64,000 nt of DNA from Bacteroidaceae bacterium (GTDB lineage Bacteria; Bacteroidota; Bacteroidia; Bacteroidales; Bacteroidaceae): the NCBI GenBank assembly GCA_017547585.1, contig JAFYPH010000023.1:1-64000 (forward strand), in the 5' to 3' direction. Positions 8,902 through 16,391 of the stretch are shown piece after piece. The number at the start of each line of letters is the position of its first letter. Within the stretch, counting starts at the first letter, position 1. The notes below the pieces were generated by a model. It was given only the letters and a program-made list of their open reading frames with translations. It made no database searches and was not told where the DNA came from. A program made the translations under genes and the position numbers.

Positions 8902-10548
8902 ATGAAAAAAATCTTTTTGACAATGTTTGCCCTCATGATGCTAGCAACAGCATCCGAGGCGTGTACAAACTTCCTCGTCGGTAAAAAAGCTTCGGCCGAC
9001 GGCTCGGTGTTCATCACTTACAGTTGCGACAGCTACGGAATGAACGGATTCCTCTATCACTTCCCCGCCGCCGTGCACCCCGAGGGCACCATGCGCGACC
9101 TCTACGATTGGGAGGAGCAGCGCTACTTGGGCTCAATCCCCGAGGCTCGTCAGACATACAATGTCATTGGTAACATCAATGAGTTTCAGGTGGCCATCGC
9201 CGAGACAACCTTCGGTGGCCGCGAAGAGCTCATCGACACCACAGGAATCATGGACTACGGCAGCCTGATGCACGTGGCTCTGCAGCGCTCAAAGACAGCG
9301 CGCGAGGCTATCAATGTGATAACCTCTCTCTGCAACGAGTATGGCTATTGCAGTTCGGGCGAGAGCTTCTCTATTGCCGATCCCGACGAAGCGTGGATTC
9401 TCGAAATCGTAGGTAAAGGTGGCATCGAGAAGGGTGCCGTGTGGGTAGCCGTGCGCATCCCCGACGACTGCATTTCGGCTCACGCCAACCAGTCGCGCAT
9501 CCACAAGTTCAATATGAAGGACAAAGAGAATGTAATGTACTCCAAAGATGTTGTCTCTTTTGCACGCAAGCAGGGCTACTTCTCGGGCAAAGACGAGGAC
9601 TTCAACTTCGCCGCAGCCTACTGCCCCTTCGACTTCGGCGGCCTTCGCTACTGCGATGCACGCGTGTGGAGCTTCTTCAATATGTTCGGCGAAGAGGACA
9701 TGAACAAATACCTCGATTGGGCCAAGGGCGACGCAACAGCTACTGCAATTCCCCTTTACATGAAGCCCAAAAAGCCCCTCTCGTTGCAGGATGTGCAGAA
9801 TGGAATGCGCGACCACTACGAGGGCACTCCCTTCGACCTTTCGGGTGAGCTCGGTGGCGGAATGTTTGACATGCCCTATCGTCTCTCTCCTCTCAGCTTC
9901 GAGGTCGATGGCGTAAAATATTTCAACGAGCGCCCCATTTCAACCTTCCAGTCGGCTTTTGTGTTTGTAGCACAGATGCGCCGCTCATTGCCCGACGCTG
10001 TTGGTGGAGTGCTGTGGTTCGGTTGCGACGATGCTGACATGATGATCTACACTCCCGTATACTGTTGCACTGACCGCGTGCCCGACTGCTACGCACAGGA
10101 GTACGCCGACCCCGTTACATTCTCGTGGAAATCATCATATTGGGTGTTCAACTGGGTGGCAAACATGGTGTACCCCAAATACTCGCTTGTAATCGACGAC
10201 CTTCGTCGCGTGCAGCGTGGCTTTGAGAATCGCACCATCGAAGAGTGCCAGGCTCTCGAGACCGAGATTGCTAAAAACTACAAAGGCTCGCCCGCATACG
10301 CCAAGAAGGTGCTCACCGACTACACCTGTCGCGTGGCCGAGGATGCCCTCGCCGAGTGGAAAAAGTTTGCCGAGTATATGATTGTAAAGTACAACGACTT
10401 TGCCATCAAGCCCGAGAAGAACGGAAAGTTCGAGCGCACCCCTTCGGGTGTTGGAGTCCCGGTGAAACGCCCCGGCTACCCCAAGGCCTATCTGAAGGAA
10501 TATGTTAGACAGACAGGCGATAAATATGTAATTCCTGCCAACAAGTAA
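8902..10548 (+). CDS. C69 family dipeptidase, 548 aa
   Basis: The first 20 residues form a signal peptide that ends just before Cys21 in the motif EACTNFLVGKKASADGS. In the C69/PepD family this Cys becomes the N-terminal (Ntn) nucleophile after cleavage. The body matches the family through the SDEAWILEIVGKGG-like stretch (PDEAWILEIV), WVAVRIPDDCISAHANQSRI and a late WVFNWVANMVYPKYS. Length is normal for Bacteroidales members. Likely role: dipeptide hydrolysis in the periplasm, feeding amino acids or recycled wall peptides. Ten bases downstream of the M23 peptidase gene, so probably cotranscribed with it. Confidence 0.9.
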   Translation: MKKIFLTMFALMMLATASEACTNFLVGKKASADGSVFITYSCDSYGMNGFLYHFPAAVHPEGTMRDLYDWEEQRYLGSIPEARQTYNVIGNINEFQVAIAETTFGGREELIDTTGIMDYGSLMHVALQRSKTAREAINVITSLCNEYGYCSSGESFSIADPDEAWILEIVGKGGIEKGAVWVAVRIPDDCISAHANQSRIHKFNMKDKENVMYSKDVVSFARKQGYFSGKDEDFNFAAAYCPFDFGGLRYCDARVWSFFNMFGEEDMNKYLDWAKGDATATAIPLYMKPKKPLSLQDVQNGMRDHYEGTPFDLSGELGGGMFDMPYRLSPLSFEVDGVKYFNERPISTFQSAFVFVAQMRRSLPDAVGGVLWFGCDDADMMIYTPVYCCTDRVPDCYAQEYADPVTFSWKSSYWVFNWVANMVYPKYSLVIDDLRRVQRGFENRTIEECQALETEIAKNYKGSPAYAKKVLTDYTCRVAEDALAEWKKFAEYMIVKYNDFAIKPEKNGKFERTPSGVGVPVKRPGYPKAYLKEYVRQTGDKYVIPANK

Positions 10549-10560
10549 AAAAATATTTTG

Positions 10561-10568
10561 TACTTTTG
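10561..10568 (+). promoter_or_regulatory. -7 box upstream of the phosphohexomutase gene
   Basis: TACTTTTG fits TAnnTTTG and lies 27 bp upstream of the ATG at 10595. It indicates that the gene has its own promoter after the C69 gene. Confidence 0.55.
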
Positions 10569-10594
10569 CACAGAAATTCAACTTAAAAAGAAAT

Positions 10595-12334
10595 ATGGAT
10601 AACGAATTGATTAAAATGGTGACAGAAAAGGCCAACGAGTGGCTTTCACCTGCATACGACGAAGAGACACGCAAAGAGGTTCAGGCTATGCTTGACAGCG
10701 AGGACAAGACCGCTCTTGTCGATGCTTTCTACAAAGATTTGGAATTTGGAACAGGTGGCTTGCGCGGAATCATGGGTGCAGGTAGCAACCGCATGAATAT
10801 CTATACAGTAGGTAAGGCTACACAGGGCCTTGCAAACTACCTTAACATCTGTTTCAAAGATAAAGAGCAGATATCTGTTGTAGTGGGCCACGATTGCCGC
10901 AACAACAGCCGTCTCTTTGCCGAGATTTCAGCAAACATCTTCTCGGCCAACGGCATTAAAGTATATCTTTTCGAGGACCTTCGTCCCACACCCGAAATCT
11001 CATTTGCCATCCGTCACCTTGGTTGCCAGAGTGGTGTTAACATCACAGCCAGCCACAACCCCAAGGAGTACAATGGCTACAAAGCTTACTGGGACGATGG
11101 CGCACAGATGCTTGCTCCCCACGATGTAAATACTATCAAGCACGTAGAGAGCGTGAAGGTAGAGGATATCAAGTTCCAGGGTAACCCCGCACTCATCGAG
11201 GTTATCGGCGAGGATGTTGATAATGCATTCCTCGATGAGGTTAAGACTCTTATCATCGACCCCGAGGTTATTGCACGCCACAAGGATCTTAAGATTGTCT
11301 ACACTCCCATCCACGGTTGCGGACGTGTACTTATTCCCTCATCGTTGCGTCGTTGGGGCTTCGAGAATATCCACTGCGTAGAGGAGCAGATGATTAAGGA
11401 TGGTAATTTCCCCACAGTAGTCTCTCCCAACCCCGAGAACCCCGAGGCAATGACAATGGCTATCAACCTTGCAAAGGAGATTGACGCCGACCTTGTGATG
11501 GCTTCCGACCCCGATGCCGACCGTTTGGCAATCTCTTGCAAGAACAGCAATGGCGAGTGGATGATTATCAATGGTAACCAGACCTGTATGATGTTCCTTT
11601 ACTACATCATTACACAGTACACAAAGCTCGGCAAGATGACAGGCAAAGAGTTTGTTGTAAAGACAATCGTAACAACAGAGGTTATCAAGAACATCGCCGA
11701 GAAGAACAACCTCAAGATGTACGACTGCTACACAGGCTTCAAGTGGATTGCAAAGGTTATCCGCGACAACGAGGGCATAGCAAAATACATCGGTGGTGGT
11801 GAAGAGAGCTTCGGCTTCCTCGCCGAGGATTTCTGCCGCGACAAGGATGCAGTTTCAGCTTGCAGCCTCATCGCCGAGGTTGCTGCATGGGCAAAGGACA
11901 ACGGTAAGACTCTCTACGAACTTCTGCTCGACATTTATGTAGAGTATGGCTTCTCAAAGGAGATTACAGTGAACGTTGTTAAGCCCGGAAAGAGCGGTGC
12001 CGACGAAATCCGCCAGATGATGGAGGACTTCCGTGCCAACCCCTTGAAGACAATGGCAGGCGAGCCTGTTGTTGCTTACAAAGACTTCAAGGCGTTGAAG
12101 CAGATTGACGAGAATGGTAACGTTACCGACCTTGACATGCCCGAGGCATCAAACGTGCTTCAGTACTTCACAGCTTCCGGTCACAAGGTATCTGTACGTC
12201 CTTCGGGAACAGAGCCCAAGATTAAGTTCTATATGGAGGCTAAGGCTACAATGAACAGCCGCGAGGATATCGTTGCTGCAACAGCTGCTGCCGATGCTGT
12301 TATTGAGCAGATGAAGCAGGCTATGGGTATCTAA
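10595..12334 (+). CDS. Phosphoglucomutase/phosphomannomutase, alpha-D-phosphohexomutase family, 579 aa
   Basis: Interconverts hexose 1- and 6-phosphates and so links glycolysis to nucleotide-sugar supply for the neighbouring polysaccharide genes. Motifs are complete: GTGGLRGIMGAG near residue 50, the phosphoserine loop TASHNPKEYNGYK with Ser153, the Mg-binding DPDADR (305-310), the sugar-binding GGGEESFG, and the phosphate-binding RPSGTEPKIKFY near the end. The length and the first motif fit the PGM2/PgcA subgroup rather than the shorter AlgC type. An own -7 box precedes it and a strong terminator follows. No defect is seen. Confidence 0.93.
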   Translation: MDNELIKMVTEKANEWLSPAYDEETRKEVQAMLDSEDKTALVDAFYKDLEFGTGGLRGIMGAGSNRMNIYTVGKATQGLANYLNICFKDKEQISVVVGHDCRNNSRLFAEISANIFSANGIKVYLFEDLRPTPEISFAIRHLGCQSGVNITASHNPKEYNGYKAYWDDGAQMLAPHDVNTIKHVESVKVEDIKFQGNPALIEVIGEDVDNAFLDEVKTLIIDPEVIARHKDLKIVYTPIHGCGRVLIPSSLRRWGFENIHCVEEQMIKDGNFPTVVSPNPENPEAMTMAINLAKEIDADLVMASDPDADRLAISCKNSNGEWMIINGNQTCMMFLYYIITQYTKLGKMTGKEFVVKTIVTTEVIKNIAEKNNLKMYDCYTGFKWIAKVIRDNEGIAKYIGGGEESFGFLAEDFCRDKDAVSACSLIAEVAAWAKDNGKTLYELLLDIYVEYGFSKEITVNVVKPGKSGADEIRQMMEDFRANPLKTMAGEPVVAYKDFKALKQIDENGNVTDLDMPEASNVLQYFTASGHKVSVRPSGTEPKIKFYMEAKATMNSREDIVAATAAADAVIEQMKQAMGI

Positions 12335-12354
12335 CAGAGATTCTCTATCGAATA

Positions 12355-12384
12355 AGAGTGCCGAGCATACTCGGCACTCTTTTC
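12355..12384 (+). terminator. Terminator of the phosphohexomutase gene
   Basis: Perfect 11-bp stem (12355-12365 with 12370-12380) with a 4-base loop and a following T run, 20 bp after the stop codon. Confidence 0.9.
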
Positions 12385-12418
12385 TTGCTCTCACGACCGA
12401 TTGTCGGCAGGGTGGTGC

Positions 12419-12456
12419 AAAAAATAATCGGCAAGGCTTGTGCCCTGCCGATTATT
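12419..12456 (-). terminator. Duplicated rng terminator, left copy
   Basis: The stem AATAATCGGCAAGG with CCCTGCCGATTATT has one mismatch. On the minus strand it ends in a T run. It is the copy of the terminator at 18641-18679. Confidence 0.75.
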
Positions 12457-12471
12457 TTCAGTGTGTAGAAA

Positions 12472-12732
12472 TTATTTCATTTCTGTCTCCTCTTTCATGT
12501 CCAGTTCCTTACCGTCCGAGTCGTAGAAACGATACTCGAGGAACGCAAGGCTCTGGTCGGGGATTATTCTCAGGCCGAAGCCGTACTTCAGTTGTCATTT
12601 TCTATAGATAGAGATTACTCCCTTGTCCTTGATGTACGCAGCAACATACGGATGTATGTGCAGCTTGAATTTCTTTATCCCGATGGTGTTTACAAGTGTG
12701 TCAATCTTACTCTCGAGAGTCTCTGTGAAGAG
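12472..12732 (-). pseudogene. rng 3' fragment with internal stop
   Basis: Encodes the last 86 residues of the ribonuclease G gene at 18695-20275 in the same orientation, without the catalytic and S1 parts. At 12595-12597 the Trp codon of the intact gene (18818-18820, minus-strand TGG) is TGA, so even this piece is interrupted. Almost no other changes have accumulated, so the duplication is recent. It has no start and is a relic of the island insertion. Confidence 0.92.
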
Positions 12733-12901
12733 GAAATCATCTCAACAAGTTTTTTAATAATCTGAATTACGCCATGATTCTCAGTATAAAAGTAGAGTTC
12801 TACACTTCCATCACAACAATAATCAATGTCTGTTTCGTATGCGTTCCATTTAGTTCCCCAATTACTTCTCCTCCAATCGTCCCAATCAATTGATATAATG
12901 G
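12733..12901 (-). pseudogene. Truncated YubB/Api92-like (DUF1281-type) C-terminal fragment
   Basis: One minus-strand frame stays open from about 12916 to the repeat junction and reads IDWDDWRRSNWGTKWNAYET and then VELYFYTENHGVIQIIKKLV. The NWGTKWNAY motif followed by an aromatic strand is typical of the ferredoxin-like domain of YubB/Api92 proteins found on plasmids and phages. There is no start codon, and the frame runs straight into the rng duplicate, where it stops. It is offset by two bases from the neighbouring 174-residue gene, so a frameshifted fusion with that gene is possible. Confidence 0.55.
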
Positions 12902-13426
12902 TTAGTCGTCGACAGGCCTAATCCGATTGTAAAATTGCATCATTGCATCGAACTGTCCTGCATTGTGTTTCTTGGCGTAGTCTTTCACTTTAGCCCACGG
13001 AATATCCTTAATTACGAGAAGCACGTATTCATTGAATTTCAAATCAGGAGCTTCCTGTTTAGCCAACTGCTTGATACACCAGCTGTGCTTAAATATTCTA
13101 ATATCGTTCACATTGACAACAAGCAAACCGTGATTAATCCTTCGGGCCTCTGCCAGCAGCTTCTGCCAACACTTATCGAAGTTATTCAGTGGCCAATGCT
13201 CATTCACTATTATTTCGTTGACTTTTTCAGCCTCGACCAACTCCTCGTATTTGAGTGCTTCTTTAACCGAGGCAAGCAATTCGCCGGTTGCGTCATCGGC
13301 GACAATAAGGCCTCTTCTGTTATAACCATTATCATAATCTTCTGGATCGCAATCATGCTTGATGTGCTCGTAAACTGCTTTCAACTTGGTTGTCTGACGC
13401 TTGTCGAGAAGTAAATTCTTTTCCAT
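12902..13426 (-). CDS. Hypothetical protein, 174 aa
   Basis: I do not recognise a family. The protein is charged and Lys/Glu-rich, without a signal peptide or membrane helix, and should be cytoplasmic. Features: an N-terminal helical segment (RQTTKLKAVYEHIKHDC), a central GLIVADDATGELLASVKEAL, a strand-like HGLLVVNVNDIRIFKHSW and a C-terminal helical YAKKHNAGQFDAMMQFYNR. An antisense frame of 159 codons is open but has unnatural composition. The gene is AT-rich like the rest of the island. Its 3' end abuts the YubB-like fragment, two bases out of frame, so it may be the front part of a longer broken gene. Confidence 0.6.
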   Translation of the reverse strand: MEKNLLLDKRQTTKLKAVYEHIKHDCDPEDYDNGYNRRGLIVADDATGELLASVKEALKYEELVEAEKVNEIIVNEHWPLNNFDKCWQKLLAEARRINHGLLVVNVNDIRIFKHSWCIKQLAKQEAPDLKFNEYVLLVIKDIPWAKVKDYAKKHNAGQFDAMMQFYNRIRPVDD

Positions 13427-13472
13427 ATAGGTGATTTAAGTGATGTTTTTCTTGTTTTATGTTATTCTAGTC

Positions 13473-14582
13473 TTATGGCTTCACCGGCAAATCAGCACCC
13501 TCTTCTACAATAAGCTGACGCATATCTGCTGGGAAATGTTCCTTATAGAAATCCACTTTGTTCTTAGGAGCATATATTGCCTTGAGATTGGGACAATCTT
13601 TAAAAGAATCAATTTCAATATTTGAGACTCCAGCAGGCAAATGAACAATCTCCAATGAATAACAACCATAGAAAGCATGGCCATCAATGCTCGTTACACT
13701 TTCAGGAATAACGACACTTGTCAATGAATAACAACCAGAGAAAGCACCACATCCAATGCTCGTTACGCTACCAGGAACGGTGAAAGAGGTTGGCGAGGAG
13801 CAACCTTGTATCAGAGTATTGGTAGCAGTTTCTATAATCGCATTGCAATTATCACGGCTATCGTATATTGGGTTACCATCTTCTACGACAATACTTGTCA
13901 AGGAATCGCAATCGGAAAATGCCGCTTCACCAATGCTTGTCACATTTTTAGGGATAAAAACACTCGTCAATAAAGAACAACTGCAGAAAGCAAAATGTCT
14001 AATGTTCGTTACGCTACTAGGGATGGTGATAGAGGTTGGGGAGGAGCAACCTTTTATCAGAGTATTTGTAGCAGTTTCAATAATCGCATTGCAATTATCG
14101 CGGCTATCGTATATTGGGTTACCATCTTCTACAACAATACTTGCCAACGAAGTGCAAGCACCAAATACTGCTTCACCAATGCTAGTCACACTTTTGGGGA
14201 TAAAAATACTTGTCAATGAAGTACAACCAAAGAACGCACGACCTTTAATACTCTCTACACCTTCAGAAATAACGATGCTTGTCAACGAAGAACAGCCATC
14301 GAAAGCATTATTTCCAATAATTTTTACACTCCCAGGAATAACAACGCTTGTCAATGAGGCGCAACCAGAGAAAGCAAAACTACCAATTCTCTTTATACTT
14401 TCAGGAATAACAACGCTTGTCAATGAGGAACAATCAGAGAAAGCCCCACTTTCAATGTTCGTTACACTTTCAGGAATAATAATAGTAGTCAAAGAAGAGC
14501 AACCAAAGAACGCATTGTTAGGAATCTCTCTGGTACCTTTTGGAATGATGGCCACACCATCTTTAATGTCAAACTTATCCAT
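13473..14582 (-). CDS. BspA-like leucine-rich repeat (LRR_5) protein without signal peptide, 369 aa
   Basis: About a dozen LRR_5 units of the form IPxSVTxIxxxAFxGCxSLTSV run from residue 10 to about 345. Most Bacteroidales members are exported; this one starts MDKFDIKDGVAIIPKG with no signal peptide or lipobox, so it is probably intracellular or a detached module. Two units carry the insertion VVEDGNPIYDSRDNCNAII, and the surrounding segment of about 240 bp (13788-13930 region and 14029-14170 region) is an internal duplication. LRR_5 proteins bind proteins or glycans; the partner here is unknown. Second gene from the left in the island. Confidence 0.85.
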   Translation of the reverse strand: MDKFDIKDGVAIIPKGTREIPNNAFFGCSSLTTIIIPESVTNIESGAFSDCSSLTSVVIPESIKRIGSFAFSGCASLTSVVIPGSVKIIGNNAFDGCSSLTSIVISEGVESIKGRAFFGCTSLTSIFIPKSVTSIGEAVFGACTSLASIVVEDGNPIYDSRDNCNAIIETATNTLIKGCSSPTSITIPSSVTNIRHFAFCSCSLLTSVFIPKNVTSIGEAAFSDCDSLTSIVVEDGNPIYDSRDNCNAIIETATNTLIQGCSSPTSFTVPGSVTSIGCGAFSGCYSLTSVVIPESVTSIDGHAFYGCYSLEIVHLPAGVSNIEIDSFKDCPNLKAIYAPKNKVDFYKEHFPADMRQLIVEEGADLPVKP

Positions 14583-14680
14583 AGTATTTCTATTTATTAG
14601 CTGAATTGATATTCTTTATATATTGTTTTTGTTTGAAATTGTTGAGTTACCAACTTTAATTTTTGTGTGCGTTTCCTCCT

Positions 14681-15079
14681 TTACAATAAAATTTGATCCA
14701 GATGCTGTTTTGCTTTTTTCAATTGAGCTGATAGATACTCATAATCTACAGTGTAATCCTCCCTTGGACCTTCGTCATGAAGCACACCGTCAATTTTCCC
14801 AAAATGCCATGAAAATAATTCAAAGCAGTCTAAGACTTTATCAACATTCTCAACAATGGCCTTATTCTGTACGTCATTCCAAAAAACATCATCAAAAAAT
14901 ATAGGTTCCAATTGTTCGGAGAGATTGTCAATCTGTTCTACAGCCGTTTCTAATTCTCTGAGCAAGTGATAACTCTCATCCCAAGTAAACGGACAGAATT
15001 CTAAACTATCAATCTTTTCTATTATCGGTTCTAGTTGTTGATCTACTTGCTTAACCAGTTCTAAGTAATTTGCTGACAT
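14681..15079 (-). CDS. Hypothetical protein, 132 aa
   Basis: Not recognised. The sequence is acidic and largely helical (YLELVKQVDQQLEPIIEKID, SYHLLRELETAVEQIDNLSE, EYLSAQLKKAKQHLDQILL), with Trp and Phe residues in the middle (FFDDVFWNDV, FSWHFGKID). No signal peptide or membrane helix. It ends 98 bp before the LRR gene and begins 12 bp after the stop of a small membrane protein gene, so those two are likely cotranscribed. Coiled-coil or helical-bundle packing is plausible. Found in the AT-rich island only. Confidence 0.55.
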   Translation of the reverse strand: MSANYLELVKQVDQQLEPIIEKIDSLEFCPFTWDESYHLLRELETAVEQIDNLSEQLEPIFFDDVFWNDVQNKAIVENVDKVLDCFELFSWHFGKIDGVLHDEGPREDYTVDYEYLSAQLKKAKQHLDQILL

Positions 15080-15091
15080 GTAATTATTTTT

Positions 15092-15286
15092 TTATCCAAA
15101 CAATTCTTTAATAACCCAAATGACAACCACAATTATGCCCAACGCAACCACGACCTGTAGTGCTATCAAACCAAGCATTAGCAATATGTCAAATAGGAGA
15201 AAATCCGTTATAAAAATCCAACACACAAGACATATTAGAAATGCTATTGCTGCTATACTGATTACGAACGATAAACATCCTCTCAT
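15092..15286 (-). CDS. Small membrane protein, 64 aa
   Basis: Two long hydrophobic stretches (residues about 5-33 and 36-60) separated by a short turn, ending in KELFG, give a helical hairpin in the inner membrane. Family not recognised. It lies 12 bp upstream of the 132-residue acidic protein gene; a two-gene unit of small membrane protein plus soluble acidic protein is suggestive of a toxin-antidote or effector-immunity style pair, but nothing in the sequence proves it. Confidence 0.55.
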   Translation of the reverse strand: MRGCLSFVISIAAIAFLICLVCWIFITDFLLFDILLMLGLIALQVVVALGIIVVVIWVIKELFG

Positions 15287-15371
15287 AATTATTTATTGTT
15301 ATCACAAACACAACAAAGTTTGTTAAAGTAACTATTCGGTATTTATGTTAATAATTTGCCATCTGAAAATT

Positions 15372-15584
15372 TTATTCAGAACGCTTTTTTAAGTTTTGTA
15401 CGAAAAGCTTGACAAATTGGTATGGCAGTGTCAGGCAATAAAGGCCCATTTGCAGATATGCGAGAAATGTATATTTGATTTTCGCATAGCCACGAACCAA
15501 ATCCATGTTATTCATTATCCAGACAGCCTGCGCTCTCTCGAAATCTTCCCTGAGTGATTTAAAGAATTCTTCCATAGTTATCAT
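15372..15584 (-). CDS. Hypothetical protein, 70 aa
   Basis: Starts MITMEEFFKSLREDFERAQA; the middle and C-terminal part (YTFLAYLQMGLYCLTLPYQF) is hydrophobic enough for one membrane helix, followed by a basic tail KLFVQNLKKRSE. The frame is open upstream to a TTG at 15677, but a TACATTTG -7 box at 15641-15648 would start the transcript near 15634, so the ATG at 15584 is preferred. No family recognised. Moderate confidence that it is real. Confidence 0.45.
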   Translation of the reverse strand: MITMEEFFKSLREDFERAQAVWIMNNMDLVRGYAKIKYTFLAYLQMGLYCLTLPYQFVKLFVQNLKKRSE

Positions 15585-15724
15585 AAATTTCAGTTCTTCC
15601 CCAACTACCGCTACGGCAAAAGGAGAGTTAATAATTTCTGCAAATGTATAGTGGCTTTTTGTCAAGTTGTGACACAAGACAACTAAATATAGAAAAAATC
15701 TGCATTTTTTTCGTTTTCAAACAT

Positions 15725-15770
15725 AAAAAAAATAATCCTACCAATTCGACCTCGAATCTATAGGATTATC
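15725..15770 (-). terminator. Terminator of the 171-aa gene
   Basis: On the minus strand a two-part hairpin (outer arms 15731-15740 with 15761-15770, inner arms ATTCGA/TCGAAT) is followed by eight T. It lies 15 bp after the stop of the 15785-16300 gene. Confidence 0.75.
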
Positions 15771-15784
15771 TTACTATTACTGTT

Positions 15785-16300
15785 TTATGGTTTGACTGAC
15801 AAAATACGCACATACGCTTCTAAGGAACGGATAATAGTCTCATCATCGCTATAACGCACTAAAGAACTGATGCTGACTTCTATTACATTTTCACACGCAG
15901 TTTGTTCATCATTAGTAAAAGTTTTTTCAACACAAAAAACTAACTCGTCATTCTCAATTCTGATAGCGATTAGTAAGAACTGAGTAAACTCATAATATAT
16001 TATATATTCGCCTTCGTCAAAGTCCTCTTCATCGTCGTGGTCTTCATAATAGTCATCAGTGTAAACAGGTTCTTGATCTGTGTCTAGAACAAAATCTTCC
16101 CACTCAACATCTATAGAATCATCGCATAATAGTTCGTGAAAACCATACTCTGAATCGTCGTCTATAATATTGTTAAAATATTCGGGGAAAGTAAAACCTG
16201 GGTGTGAATATTCTGGTGTTATTGCAATGATATATTCCCTATCGGTTTTTTTGAGCAAATCCTTGATTTGGTCGCAAAGTTGTTTGATTTTTTCTTTCAT
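15785..16300 (-). CDS. Hypothetical very acidic protein, 171 aa
   Basis: Begins MKEKIKQLCDQIKDLLKKTD (an amphipathic helix) and has a strikingly acidic middle (DDYYEDHDDEEDFDEGEY) before a beta-rich end (FTQFLLIAIRIENDELVFCV). Soluble, no signal peptide. Family not recognised; strongly acidic small proteins of this type include DNA mimics, inhibitors and immunity proteins, but that is only an analogy. A GTG at 16318 would add six residues; the ATG at 16300 is preferred. It lies 91 bp downstream of the DUF2779 gene and is followed by its own terminator, so the two could share a transcript. Confidence 0.6.
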   Translation of the reverse strand: MKEKIKQLCDQIKDLLKKTDREYIIAITPEYSHPGFTFPEYFNNIIDDDSEYGFHELLCDDSIDVEWEDFVLDTDQEPVYTDDYYEDHDDEEDFDEGEYIIYYEFTQFLLIAIRIENDELVFCVEKTFTNDEQTACENVIEVSISSLVRYSDDETIIRSLEAYVRILSVKP

Positions 16301-16391
16301 AATCTCGTTGCGATTCACCTATACTTCACGAGGTTTTTGGGTAATCAGTATTATAAAATATCATTTGTCCTTCGATTTTAATAGGATAATC

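Larger units (their letters stand above)
12416..12732. repeat. Direct repeat, left copy (rng 3' end duplicate)
   Basis: This 317-bp segment is nearly identical to 18637-18955. The visible differences are two fewer A in the A run at 12419-12424, one synonymous change in the Leu-Asp region, and one nonsense change (see the pseudogene). Both copies carry the rng stop codon and its terminator. The pair brackets 5.9 kb of unrelated AT-rich DNA, the signature of a Campbell-type integration or duplication at the end of rng. Confidence 0.93.

Noticed and set aside
12935..13414. 159-codon plus-strand frame over the 174-aa island gene
   Set aside because: Phe/Cys/Ile-rich shadow; all other island genes are on the minus strand and the minus frame has normal protein composition.
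15585..15677. N-terminal extension of the 70-aa island protein from a TTG
   Set aside because: The likely promoter box (15641-15648) lies inside the extension.
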